NCBI RefSeq assembly: GCF_900102545.1
Contig: NZ_FNBN01000001.1
Span: 1,256,221-1,320,220 of the forward strand
Source: Chitinophaga filiformis
GTDB taxonomy: Bacteria; Bacteroidota; Bacteroidia; Chitinophagales; Chitinophagaceae
Direction: 5' to 3'
DNA: 64,000 bases
The translations under genes were made by a program, and so were the position numbers. Of this stretch, positions 14,424-22,730 are shown in pieces; positions within the stretch are counted from its first letter, which is position 1, and each line of letters opens with the position of its first letter. The notes below the pieces were generated by a model, which saw nothing but the letters and a program-made list of their open reading frames with translations, searched no databases and was not told the DNA's origin.

Positions 14424-15125
14424 TTGAATGCGTCCAAGGATCAGTCAGTAGAAGGTAAAGCTAACGCCGAATCAGTTCTGCAGAAAATAGCTTTAACCAA
14501 TAAGGACAAAGCGGAAAGCATTAGAAAAAGCATCGCCTTCAGCAATCTTACCGATGCAGACTTTAAAGATTTGAACTTGTCAGGAGATGATGTTGCCATA
14601 TTGACAAAGGCATCAGCCGCAAAAACGGAAGGCAAAGTAGCAGCGGATCCTATTGTTGAAAGAATAGGTAAGAGAGACGCGGATATGGCAAAAAAACTGC
14701 ATCAGCTTGTATATGATGGACTATTGAAAGAAGAGGATTTCCAAAATCTCTATGAGATCGTCCCCGATGATCTTAGTGTTTTATCCCTTTATACCGGAGT
14801 AAGGACCAGCAGGAAATTACTGTATCTTAACTATGATGCTATAACTCAAACAGTTAATCCCGATATTAAACCACAGGATAAATTCACAGGCATTACCGCG
14901 CATGAAATGATGCATATTTACTTTGGCTATCAGAACAGTTTTTCAAGCCTCAAATGGGCCGTAATAAGGGATAAACTGGGTGCAGATAAATCTGTGCTCG
15001 GCACCAGCAGGTGTAGCGCAGGCACCGGACACGAGTACTATAACAAAGAAGACGAGGCAACCTGTGATGAACAAAAAAAGTTTTATAACGCAGACCTGGA
15101 CAAACCAAAAAATGCATTCCCATGA
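14424..15125 (+). pseudogene. Zincin-like metallopeptidase, 3' part of frameshifted gene
   Basis: The frame gives 233 residues if started at TTG 14424, but it is open further upstream (from about 14372) and lacks its own good start. It carries a zincin motif, H160-E-M-M-H164 in ITAHEMMHIYFGYQ. A later Glu- and Cys-containing stretch (YYNKEDEATCDEQKKF) could supply the third zinc ligand. Combined with the preceding signal-peptide-bearing part, it would form a secreted metallopeptidase. Its stop overlaps the ATG of the next gene (ATGA, 15122-15125), so the pair is translationally coupled and may work together, for example as a peptidase and its partner. Confidence 0.6.
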
Positions 15126-16078
15126 TAAAATGGCTTTCGATGATGTTCGCTGGTTTTCTAACTACCAGTACTTTATATGGACAACAAGTCAACAACGGAA
15201 ACCAAATTCCTGACAGCATTCGTCGCCGGATTGTGTCAGAGATAAGCACCGCTATTCTGCGATACAGGGTAGATTATAATCCGGCTTTAAAGGAAAGCGA
15301 CAAAATATTCAAAAAGGTAGGGAATGAAACCTGGTATAAAAGTCCTACCTGGATACTTTTTGAAGAGTCAGAAGAGTATGGTACCGTTGAGTTATTGCTG
15401 GATGTGACCCGCTGGCCGGAGGATAATCCTCTTCCCAACTATTATCTTGCTACAAAATGGGATAACCGTTTTGCTGTTAAGTATATTCATCCCCTGTATG
15501 GCAAAACCACAGATACCATCCGTTCTGCCAGGTATGATAGCTACAATAAACACTTTCCCAATGATGAGCGATTCCTTGTATACTATGATGACAAGGAAGG
15601 TATTATCAAGTTCATGAGCGGTAACTTCTTCCAAAGTGGGATAAATGGCCCCTGGTTTAAATATGGCACCACCCTCATTCCGGAAATCCGCCTGGCGCAA
15701 TACCCGGTGGGAGAGCCTAGCAATTTCCTTGATAAAGGGGATACCACCATTTTTGTAATGCCTCATGCCCGTACCATTACAGGTGATGATCCTGGTGTCA
15801 TTCTCGTAAAAGCGATAAATAAATACCCCTACAACTACATGGAGGTTATTTATTATAGCAACAGAGCGTCTCAAACCGGTGATAACGACAACACCCACTT
15901 TTACGAAATAAAACAGATCCGTGATTACAGCAGGGGGTATCCTTATACACCACAGGATCTGAAACCTGTTGTCCGCTTATTAAGCCAGGAAGAAATAGCG
16001 GCCCTGGAAGTTTATTATCATCAGCCTATTTACAAATTTGGCAGTATTGATGAATCTGGCGTTCCGGTTAAAAAGTAA
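15122..16078 (+). CDS. Secreted hypothetical protein coupled to zincin gene
   Basis: The product has 318 residues with an N-terminal signal peptide (WLSMMFAGFLTTSTLYGQQ). The rest is rich in aromatic residues and probably beta-structured: TWYKSPTWILFEESEEYG, ATKWDNRFAVKYIHPLYGK. I do not recognise a family. The start codon overlaps the stop of the zincin-like frame, so both are likely expressed together and exported. An inhibitor or substrate-binding role is possible but unsupported. Confidence 0.65.
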   Translation: MIKWLSMMFAGFLTTSTLYGQQVNNGNQIPDSIRRRIVSEISTAILRYRVDYNPALKESDKIFKKVGNETWYKSPTWILFEESEEYGTVELLLDVTRWPEDNPLPNYYLATKWDNRFAVKYIHPLYGKTTDTIRSARYDSYNKHFPNDERFLVYYDDKEGIIKFMSGNFFQSGINGPWFKYGTTLIPEIRLAQYPVGEPSNFLDKGDTTIFVMPHARTITGDDPGVILVKAINKYPYNYMEVIYYSNRASQTGDNDNTHFYEIKQIRDYSRGYPYTPQDLKPVVRLLSQEEIAALEVYYHQPIYKFGSIDESGVPVKK

Positions 16079-16151
16079 CAATTTTCAGCATCGGAAGCAC
16101 CTGTCTGTAATCTGGATGAAATAAGGATCTGTCTTCGATATGACGCCGTAT

Positions 16152-16217
16152 AAACAATGTTTTTTCCTATATCATCTACGTTCCGGAACATAGGATGGCA
16201 TAGGAGAAACATTGTTT
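16152..16217. repeat. Long imperfect inverted repeat with central palindrome
   Basis: AAACAATG and CCTAT on the left (16152 onward) match CATTGTTT and ATAGG on the right (ending 16217), giving about 24-nt arms with a few mismatches. The centre is the perfect palindrome GTTCCGGAAC. It lies between the convergent ends of the secreted-protein gene and the TetR gene and could act as a bidirectional terminator, though T runs are weak. Confidence 0.5.
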
Positions 16218-16279
16218 GTGCGGTACTTGTACCTGATTAAATCGAAGTTAATACCTTATCAGAAGGGGGGATTGTCTTA

Positions 16280-16864
16280 TTATTGATCGAGTAGGGACAG
16301 GGTAATTTTCGTTATTTCACGGAGAGTATCGTAATCAGGACGGTTACGTCCGGTAACACGAAGGCCCATTATGTTGTTGTACAGGTTTTTAGCCAATGCC
16401 TTGGCTGGAAATTTCTTCGAGATTTCACCAGTAGACTGTCCTTCCTTTATCCACATAGCGAACTGTTGCTCCATCTCCTCCATAGTGGTTAACGCCATTT
16501 CCGCCACTTCTTTATCTACACAGTTCAGCTCCATATTAGCGTTTACCATCATACAGCCTTTCCGCGTCTTGTCTGTGACAATATCGTTTATCATATAGTC
16601 AAATACAGCACGGATCTTCTTTTTATAACTGTCTGTTTTAGTGAACTGTTGCTGCATTGCCTTGTCCTGGGAAGCCTGGTAGTTTTCAAGCGTTTTCAGA
16701 AATAGCCCATGCTTGTCGCCAAATGTATCGTATATGCTACTCCGGCTCAACCCTGTTGCCTGAACCAGGTCGTCCATGGAAGTGCCGTTATATCCTTTTT
16801 CGTTGAACACCTTTTCGGCCTTTTTTAGCACTTCTAATTCATCAAATTGTTTTGCTTTCGGCAT
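16280..16864 (-). CDS. TetR-family transcriptional repressor
   Basis: The product has 194 residues. The N-terminal HTH is typical: GTSMDDLVQATGLSRSSIYDTFGDKHGLF, residues about 20-50. The C-terminal ligand domain resembles TetR_C subfamilies of YxaF/LmrA type (TRKGCMMVNANMEL). A 14-bp palindrome occurs just upstream of its own start (16877-16890) and two related copies precede the SDR gene. The protein is therefore probably an autoregulated repressor that also controls the SDR gene and perhaps the DoxX-like gene. Confidence 0.9.
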   Translation of the reverse strand: MPKAKQFDELEVLKKAEKVFNEKGYNGTSMDDLVQATGLSRSSIYDTFGDKHGLFLKTLENYQASQDKAMQQQFTKTDSYKKKIRAVFDYMINDIVTDKTRKGCMMVNANMELNCVDKEVAEMALTTMEEMEQQFAMWIKEGQSTGEISKKFPAKALAKNLYNNIMGLRVTGRNRPDYDTLREITKITLSLLDQ

Positions 16865-16876
16865 TCTGCATTATTT

Positions 16877-16890
16877 GGAATAATCGTTCC
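16877..16890. promoter_or_regulatory. TetR operator candidate, copy 1
   Basis: GGAATAATCGTTCC fits the palindromic pattern GGAAYRATCRTTCC (one asymmetric position) and lies 12 bp before the TetR start codon. Confidence 0.7.
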
Positions 16891-16969
16891 GAAGTTACCA
16901 CATTTTATGTAAAGCATGGCTGTAACGTACCCTCATGGCTTGTTATACCTCTGCAATTCCATACTAATA

Positions 16970-17013
16970 TACTATGGAGAATGCAGGTTCGATTCCCACA
17001 TTGCTCCATAGTA
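16970..17013. ncRNA. T-loop minihelix-like hairpin
   Basis: TACTATGGAG (16970-16979) pairs perfectly with CTCCATAGTA (17004-17013). Inside, AATG pairs with CATT and GG-TTCGATT-CC forms a tRNA-type T-loop. The whole element resembles a tRNA T-arm on an extended stem. It sits between the SDR stop and the TetR operator. It could be a small RNA domain, a remnant of a tRNA 3' end left by an integrative element, or a terminator of the SDR gene. It was not seen elsewhere in the window in this form. Confidence 0.45.
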
Positions 17014-17029
17014 CGCCTTAAACAATTGA

Positions 17030-17779
17030 TTATAATGTGATCATACCCCCGTCAGCGATCAATTCTGCACCTATTACAAAGCTACTGTCTTCAGAAGCGA
17101 AGAAGGTAGCTATACGGGCAATTTCCTCAGGAGTACCAAATCTTCCCATCGGTACCTGTCCCACGATACTTGCCTGAACGGCATCTGCCTGCTCTTTCTC
17201 AAAACCGAATTTATCATAAAGAGGTGTTCTGACAGGACCAGGGCTAATAGCGTTCACTCTTATCTTACGGGATAATAATTCCGTCGACAATGTACGTGCA
17301 AGGGTTATTAATGCTCCCTTACTGGCCGCATATAGGGTAGTATTGGCCATCCCTATGTGACTGTTGATGGATGTGTTGAGAATAATGGAACCACCATCAT
17401 TGAACAATGGTAATAACTGCTGAATAGTGAAGTAAGCGCTTTTTACATTGATATTAAACGTCTCATCGTACTGTGCTTCCGTCATCGTTTCAAAAGGCGC
17501 TAACTTGGCAACACCGGCATTGATAAACAATATATCCAGCGCTGGAAAAATAGCTTTTACATGCTGTTGCAGTTTAAACACATCTTCCATATTCGAAGCA
17601 TCGGAAAGTAATGTAAATGCATTCTCTCCTAAAGACTGTTTCGCCTCCTCCAGAGCGACAGCATTACGGCCTGTGATGATCACTTTAGCGCCCTGTTGAA
17701 TGAATTCTTTTGCAGTGGCAAAGCCGATACCGCTATTTCCGCCCGTAATGAGGGCTGTCTTATTTTCTAACTTTTTCAT
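17030..17779 (-). CDS. Short-chain dehydrogenase/reductase (SDR)
   Basis: The 249-residue classical SDR has a Rossmann motif (TALITGGNSGIGFATAKEF), an NAG-type motif (LFINAGVAKL), the catalytic Ser region (ILNTSINSHIG), YAASK and the C-terminal GAELIADGG. It reduces or oxidises an unknown alcohol or ketone with NAD(P). The gene is divergent from the DoxX-like gene and preceded by two TetR-type palindromes. With the TetR gene downstream on the same strand it forms an inducible detoxification or redox module. Confidence 0.93.
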   Translation of the reverse strand: MKKLENKTALITGGNSGIGFATAKEFIQQGAKVIITGRNAVALEEAKQSLGENAFTLLSDASNMEDVFKLQQHVKAIFPALDILFINAGVAKLAPFETMTEAQYDETFNINVKSAYFTIQQLLPLFNDGGSIILNTSINSHIGMANTTLYAASKGALITLARTLSTELLSRKIRVNAISPGPVRTPLYDKFGFEKEQADAVQASIVGQVPMGRFGTPEEIARIATFFASEDSSFVIGAELIADGGMITL

Positions 17780-17808
17780 GATTTAAATAGTTTGTGTGAC
17801 AGTCATTT

Positions 17809-17822
17809 GGAATGATCATTCC
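17809..17822. promoter_or_regulatory. TetR operator candidate, copy 2
   Basis: GGAATGATCATTCC is a perfect 14-bp palindrome located 30 bp upstream of the SDR start. Confidence 0.75.
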
Positions 17823-17842
17823 GATACAAAATTAGGCTATTA

Positions 17843-17856
17843 GGAACGATCATTCC
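17843..17856. promoter_or_regulatory. TetR operator candidate, copy 3
   Basis: GGAACGATCATTCC lies 34 bp (start to start) from copy 2, about three helical turns, so two repressor dimers could bind the same DNA face. Confidence 0.72.
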
Positions 17857-18010
17857 AAATAAAACACCCGGGAAAATCAAAATCTTAATCTAGATTAAGA
17901 GGGTCTTAAAACCCTGGCGACTGCAATTGGCTGGTTGGCCCCTCATTTTGTCTATTTCCGGAGAAAGCGCTGTTCCCGGCATTGGTTTTAAAACATCTTT
18001 GTGTCACAAA

Positions 18011-18031
18011 CAACAACAACAACAACAACAA
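18011..18031 (+). repeat. CAA trinucleotide microsatellite
   Basis: Seven uninterrupted CAA units lie in the leader of the DoxX-like gene, 16 bp before its start. Slippage here would change leader length and possibly expression. Confidence 0.8.
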
Positions 18032-18047
18032 CATAAAACCAAAGATC

Positions 18048-18443
18048 ATGAACACAAAGACAACAAAAACAATTTATTGGATAGGTGCGATATTCCTTTC
18101 ATTATGGTTTGGTGCCAGCGGCTTTTTTGAATTGATGAAAAATCCAATTGTATGGGACATAACAGTACAGTTAGGGTATCCTCCGCACTTCATTTATATT
18201 CTCGGCGTAGCTAAACTTTCAGGTGTTATCGTTCTGCTAACCCCAAACAGATTGCTCAGATTAAAAGAGTGGGTATTTGCAGGGATATTCTTTGATATCA
18301 TATTTGCTTTCTTCTCAAAGCTAAGCGTACTTGAGCCCTCAGCGGCTATTGATGCAGTAGTAGCGTTCATTGCTGTGACAGTAACTTATATAATGTTCAG
18401 GAAGCTGTATCCGGCAACGTATGACAACGTTAGTGTGGGATAA
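18048..18443 (+). CDS. DoxX-like small membrane protein
   Basis: About 131 residues from ATG 18048, with four hydrophobic helices. The first conserved region (YWIGAIFLSLWFGASGFFELMKNP) and LGYPPHFIYILGVAKLSGVIVLL match the DoxX/DoxX-like family of Bacteroidota. An upstream ATG at 17982 would translate the CAA repeat into a run of Asn and is less credible as the start. The function of such proteins is poorly defined and often linked to redox stress. The gene is divergent from the SDR and shares the intergenic region with two TetR palindromes. Confidence 0.85.
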   Translation: MNTKTTKTIYWIGAIFLSLWFGASGFFELMKNPIVWDITVQLGYPPHFIYILGVAKLSGVIVLLTPNRLLRLKEWVFAGIFFDIIFAFFSKLSVLEPSAAIDAVVAFIAVTVTYIMFRKLYPATYDNVSVG

Positions 18444-18459
18444 GATAATAGTGATGAAA

Positions 18460-18495
18460 ACAGCAAAGGCCTGCATTCCTGCAAGCCTTTGCTGT
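18460..18495. terminator. Bidirectional terminator
   Basis: ACAGCAAAGGC/GCCTTTGCTGT with an inner TGCA/TGCA stem lies between the convergent DoxX-like and DUF6055 genes. Confidence 0.8.
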
Positions 18496-18534
18496 CTTCC
18501 TGTTTTAAGGTTTCAAGTCCTCTTTTAAATCAGA

Positions 18535-19938
18535 TTATTTTATAAAGGACTTATTAATAGTTGTTCCCGTCAGCTTGATCTCATACGGCCACTGCTCATC
18601 ATTGCTGTCGTTATTATCATTTAAATGTTCCCAATGCTCTGTCGGTGCACCACTAACTACCAGCCACAGATAAGCGGTGTTTGCAGGTACAGTGAAGTTT
18701 ACATCTCCAGTGGCACTACTATAAGTATCACCATATACGCGGGAGCCGTCTGTCTTCACAGCCAGAAAGCCATATCTCCAGCCAGCTTTGTCAACTTTGA
18801 TGCTGCGAAATCCTGTTTGTCCGGCGATACCCTTAAACTGCAGCCTGACATTGGTACCGGCCGTTGGTACATCCAACCTGATAGCATTGTAGCCATAGTT
18901 CTGCGGACATACATCAGAACTGATCCTGTACCATCCATCAGCAACTGCGTTCACCTTAGAGATATGTTTGTTAGCATACTGTTTTGCCACAGCCTCTATC
19001 CTTGGCATATCCCAGGTTACAAACCTTCTGCTGGCATCGAACATTTCATCATTGAATGTCTTTTGATCTATCAGCGTAATCCGCTTATAGGTGGCAACCG
19101 GATCTTCGCCACGCTGAGCGCTTTTCCAAAGCTTCCCAACGAAATCCTTTCCACGTTTATTAGACCAATACTCCAATACATAAGGGGAGTGATACTGGTT
19201 GATCTCATGCAAAAAGGCATAATTGGTATACTGCATGAATGACTGCAGATGATAATTCTCAAAGGTCATCCAGGTAGGATATACCTGCCAGAGCATATAT
19301 TGGGAAGTCATCTCAAAGATGGTTTGACCATTACTTCCCTGCGGAGAAGAGGTATAGCCCCAGGCGCCATCTGCATGAACATAATATTGGAAAACATGCC
19401 CCAGTTCATGTGCTACAGCACCGAAAGGCTCTGTATTAATGCGGGGAGGAGTGACCCAGAGTATTCCTACTTTATTCTCGGCACCACCGCCGTACGCTGT
19501 ACCATCAGTAGAGTTGGTTACATATATGAGCGCCTTTAGCGTATCCGACACGGATCTTCCGCTTTGAACAAACTTTAATGTGTCTCTGTAATATTGGAAA
19601 AATCTTCCGCACTCCTGCAGTATCCGGGCTATATCAAATCTCTTATTAGGATCTGTATTGGTTGCCGGAGTAGCACCAAAGTCCTTCGCCCAGAAAGCTA
19701 CAAAATCATCTGATTCAGCCCTTCGCATATTGCTGTAAAGGCTTGCATCATTGTTGTAGTCATTGTTGTTCGGAATGTTCCAGATGACTTTTGGAATATA
19801 CACCTTCTTAGCAACCGCAAGCGCCCCGGGAGCTTTGGCAATAAGCGCTTTACCAGGCGGTTCCGAAGTGTCCTTTTTATTGCATGAACAAAAAATTGTA
19901 CTGGCAGCTACAGCCAGGCATAGGATAAATTTAGTCAT
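18535..19938 (-). CDS. DUF6055-type lipoprotein with HELGH zinc motif
   Basis: The product has 467 residues. A lipoprotein signal sequence (LAVAASTIFCSC) predicts anchoring to the outer membrane. The central part contains H177-E-L-G-H181 in VAHELGHVFQYY, as in zinc metallopeptidases, followed by a helical region. The C-terminal ~130 residues are beta-rich (VRLQFKGIAGQTGFRSIKVDKAGWRYGF, AYLWLVVSGAP). Overall it matches what I recall of DUF6055, common in Chitinophaga. Proteolysis of extracellular substrates is likely but unproven. Confidence 0.78.
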   Translation of the reverse strand: MTKFILCLAVAASTIFCSCNKKDTSEPPGKALIAKAPGALAVAKKVYIPKVIWNIPNNNDYNNDASLYSNMRRAESDDFVAFWAKDFGATPATNTDPNKRFDIARILQECGRFFQYYRDTLKFVQSGRSVSDTLKALIYVTNSTDGTAYGGGAENKVGILWVTPPRINTEPFGAVAHELGHVFQYYVHADGAWGYTSSPQGSNGQTIFEMTSQYMLWQVYPTWMTFENYHLQSFMQYTNYAFLHEINQYHSPYVLEYWSNKRGKDFVGKLWKSAQRGEDPVATYKRITLIDQKTFNDEMFDASRRFVTWDMPRIEAVAKQYANKHISKVNAVADGWYRISSDVCPQNYGYNAIRLDVPTAGTNVRLQFKGIAGQTGFRSIKVDKAGWRYGFLAVKTDGSRVYGDTYSSATGDVNFTVPANTAYLWLVVSGAPTEHWEHLNDNNDSNDEQWPYEIKLTGTTINKSFIK

Positions 19939-20176
19939 TTTGAGTTGGGTTAATGATTTAGTATGGTTTCAGTTGAGTACCAAGGTAGCGTTTATCAATG
20001 GCTAATTTTTCACCTTATTTAACTAAACATATCCAGATATTGACCCATTCTGCGTCCAACTTAGTTAGTGAGTTAATTTTTGCTTTTCATCGGTTAATAT
20101 GCGCATAAACAATGGTACTAATGGATGCTATTTTTATACGGAGTAGCTCAAATATCTTTAAACTGAACAATTTAGA

Positions 20177-22156
20177 ATGATTCAAAATAAACCTGTAAAG
20201 GGATTACTTGTATGGATGTGCTGTTTGTTTTACATTAACACATTTTCGCAATCTCCCATTTTACTTAAATCACCGGGTAATAATTTAACTATCGAAGTTA
20301 ATACAAAAGATAGCCTGTCGTGGAAACTCATTCAAAAGAATAAGACGCTGCTGAGCCATGCGGTAGCGGGCCTCGATATTGAGAATAAGCCCTATATAGG
20401 CTTTAATGAACAGGTAAAGTCTGTTGAAAAGGCTTCTAAAAATGATATTATATATCCTACTGTTGCCATGAGGCAAAAGGCAATCAGGGATATTTATAAT
20501 GAGCTGAAAATAACTTTCAAAAGCGGCAATGCAATTATCTTCAGAGCTTATGACAATGGCGTTGCCTACAGGTGGGTGACTCATTTCAAAGATTCTGTAA
20601 ATGTAAAAAATGAAATTGTCGACTACGCATTTCCCGAGAATAACAGGGTGTTTTGGGGTATTGAGGAGAACAAACAGTTCCTCTCACATTTCGAGTTATT
20701 ATTCAAGGATAGCACTATAGCCTCCTTTTCAAAAGAACAGCACTGCGGCCTTCCTCTTTATGTATCTTCTGCTTCAGGCGCAAAGATGCTGCTGACTGAA
20801 GCAGACCTGCTGGATTATTCCAATCTATTCTTCTTTGGCACCGGCAGCAACAAAATAACCAGTGGCTTTCCTAAGGTGATACTTAAAGAAAGCCTGGTCA
20901 GGGACAGAGGTACGAAAATAGAAAAAACGGCAGATTATATTGCCAGAACCAGTGGCTCCCGGCCATTCCCATGGCGTTTAGTCATGGTAGCTAATGAGGA
21001 CAAAGACCTGCTTGAAAACAACCTCGTTTTCCAACTTGCGTCACCCAATGTACTTACAAATACCGATTGGATCCTTCCGGGAAAAGTATCCTGGGATTGG
21101 TGGAATGACAACAATATATATGGGGTTGATTTCCGCCCAGGGATCAACAACCAGACCTACAAATACTACATCGACTTTGCTTCCCGGTTCGGATTACAAT
21201 ACATTATCCTGGATGAAGGATGGACGAAAACAACATGGGATATTACGCATCCCCGGGATTCCATCGATGTTCCTGAACTGGTAGCTTATGGTAAAACAAA
21301 GAATGTCGGTGTCATCCTATGGGCCCTTTGGCAGCCTATGGATAAGGACATGGAAAATGTACTGTCAACCTATGCGGAATGGGGTGTGAAAGGCGTTAAA
21401 GTCGATTTCATGGCACGTGCAGACCAATATATGGTTAATTTTTATGAGCGTTTATCGGCCAATGCAGCCAGGCACCATTTGTTAGTCGATCTACACGGTG
21501 CCTACAAGCCTACCGGCTTAAACAGACGATATCCCAATATCCTGTCTTATGAAGGTGTAAGGGGCCTGGAAAACTACAAATGGAGCGATGATGAGGCAAC
21601 ACCTCCGCATGAAGTCACCCTGCCATTTACCAGAATGGTACTGGGCCCGATGGACTTCACTCCCGGAGCCATGCGTAATGCAACCAAAAGGGACTTTCAT
21701 ATTAATTTTGATGCACCCATGAGTCAGGGAACACGGGCGCATCAGGTGGCAATGTATGCGGTTTACGAAAGTCCATTGCAAATGCTGGCTGATAATCCTT
21801 CAAACTATTTACGGGATACCGCTTGCACCGGGTATATAGCAGCGTTCCCTACAACATGGGATACAACAGTTGCATTGGAAGGAAAGATAAAAGAATACGT
21901 TGTTATTGCGAGGAAAAAAGGGAATCAGTGGTTTATAGGTGCTATGACGAACTGGAGTCCGCGGGATCTGACACTGCATTTAGCCTTTCTGGATGGAAAC
22001 AGGAAATACAAAGTAAAAATACTTTCCGATGGGATCAATGCTGACAGATTTGCGGAGGATTATCGTATTTCCTATGCGGAATGGGCGAAAGGGCAGGAGG
22101 TGTCCATTCATATGCAACCGGGAGGAGGGTGGAGTGCTATTCTGACCGAGGAGTAG
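20177..22156 (+). CDS. Glycoside hydrolase family 97 (alpha-galactosidase/glucosidase type)
   Basis: The product has 659 residues with a signal peptide (LLVWMCCLFYINTFSQS). The N-terminal beta super-sandwich (to about 290) is followed by a (beta/alpha)8 barrel with WDWWNDN, YIILDEGWTK and GVKGVKVDFMARADQ, and by a short C-terminal beta domain. Presence of Asp in KVDFM is the pattern of the retaining GH97 subgroup, in which this Asp is the nucleophile. The other subgroup (SusB type) is inverting and uses Glu. Conserved SYEGVRGLE and FTPGAM segments are also typical. It should release terminal alpha-linked sugars in the periplasm. No SusC/SusD pair lies next to it, so it is not part of a full polysaccharide locus here. 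Confidence 0.92.
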   Translation: MIQNKPVKGLLVWMCCLFYINTFSQSPILLKSPGNNLTIEVNTKDSLSWKLIQKNKTLLSHAVAGLDIENKPYIGFNEQVKSVEKASKNDIIYPTVAMRQKAIRDIYNELKITFKSGNAIIFRAYDNGVAYRWVTHFKDSVNVKNEIVDYAFPENNRVFWGIEENKQFLSHFELLFKDSTIASFSKEQHCGLPLYVSSASGAKMLLTEADLLDYSNLFFFGTGSNKITSGFPKVILKESLVRDRGTKIEKTADYIARTSGSRPFPWRLVMVANEDKDLLENNLVFQLASPNVLTNTDWILPGKVSWDWWNDNNIYGVDFRPGINNQTYKYYIDFASRFGLQYIILDEGWTKTTWDITHPRDSIDVPELVAYGKTKNVGVILWALWQPMDKDMENVLSTYAEWGVKGVKVDFMARADQYMVNFYERLSANAARHHLLVDLHGAYKPTGLNRRYPNILSYEGVRGLENYKWSDDEATPPHEVTLPFTRMVLGPMDFTPGAMRNATKRDFHINFDAPMSQGTRAHQVAMYAVYESPLQMLADNPSNYLRDTACTGYIAAFPTTWDTTVALEGKIKEYVVIARKKGNQWFIGAMTNWSPRDLTLHLAFLDGNRKYKVKILSDGINADRFAEDYRISYAEWAKGQEVSIHMQPGGGWSAILTEE

Positions 22157-22288
22157 TCAACAAAGAACATCAGTATCCAAATCCGGACAAGTGACAGCAC
22201 CAGTTTGATGGCGACAATATTTTGTTTAGTCATCATCAAAATGGTGCCTGTCTTCCTCCTGCTAACGGTCCTTCAGTCCGGTTGTAAT

Positions 22289-22663
22289 TCAGGAAACCTT
22301 AAAATGCGGATTATAAATCAAACCGATGATATTTCCCCAGGGGTCTTTTAATTTAGCCACAATGATATCTCCTCCTACATCCTGAGGCTGTTCATATTCC
22401 AAAGCACCCAACGTTACGAATCTGTTGAATACCGCATGAATATCCTCCACACCCCAATAAGCGACTACGCTTTCTGTTTTATCTTTTGATGGCTTCTCCT
22501 CTGGCTGGAGTCCCAATTCATATCCACCAATGTCAAAACCCACATAAAATGGCTCGTCAAAATAAGGTTGCACTTCAAACACTTTGGCATACCATTCCTT
22601 TGCACTATTAATATCCTCAACCTGGTAGATGGTTGTTCTGAGCCCTAAAATGGTTGTCTTCAT
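22289..22663 (-). CDS. VOC (glyoxalase/bleomycin-resistance) family protein
   Basis: The product has 124 residues built of two beta-alpha-beta-beta-beta units typical of the vicinal oxygen chelate fold: IYQVEDINSAKEWYAKVFEVQP, then VEDIHAVFNRFVTLGALEY and LKDPWGNIIGLIYNP. Such proteins act as lyases, dioxygenases or binding proteins; the substrate cannot be predicted. It is followed upstream by an AraC regulator in the same direction, 67 bp apart. Confidence 0.9.
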   Translation of the reverse strand: MKTTILGLRTTIYQVEDINSAKEWYAKVFEVQPYFDEPFYVGFDIGGYELGLQPEEKPSKDKTESVVAYWGVEDIHAVFNRFVTLGALEYEQPQDVGGDIIVAKLKDPWGNIIGLIYNPHFKVS

Positions 22664-22730
22664 ATTGTTGATGAGTTTTTAACAAAGTTATGTCAGGTGA
22701 GGCGTAGCCTGTTTGGAAAAAAACGACAAT

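Noticed and set aside
16970-17013. tRNA gene
   Set aside because: Only a T-arm-like hairpin is present, with no D-arm or anticodon arm around it.
17982-18047. Upstream start of the DoxX-like protein including a poly-Asn stretch
   Set aside because: The extension is translated CAA repeat; the ATG at 18048 gives the family-like N terminus.
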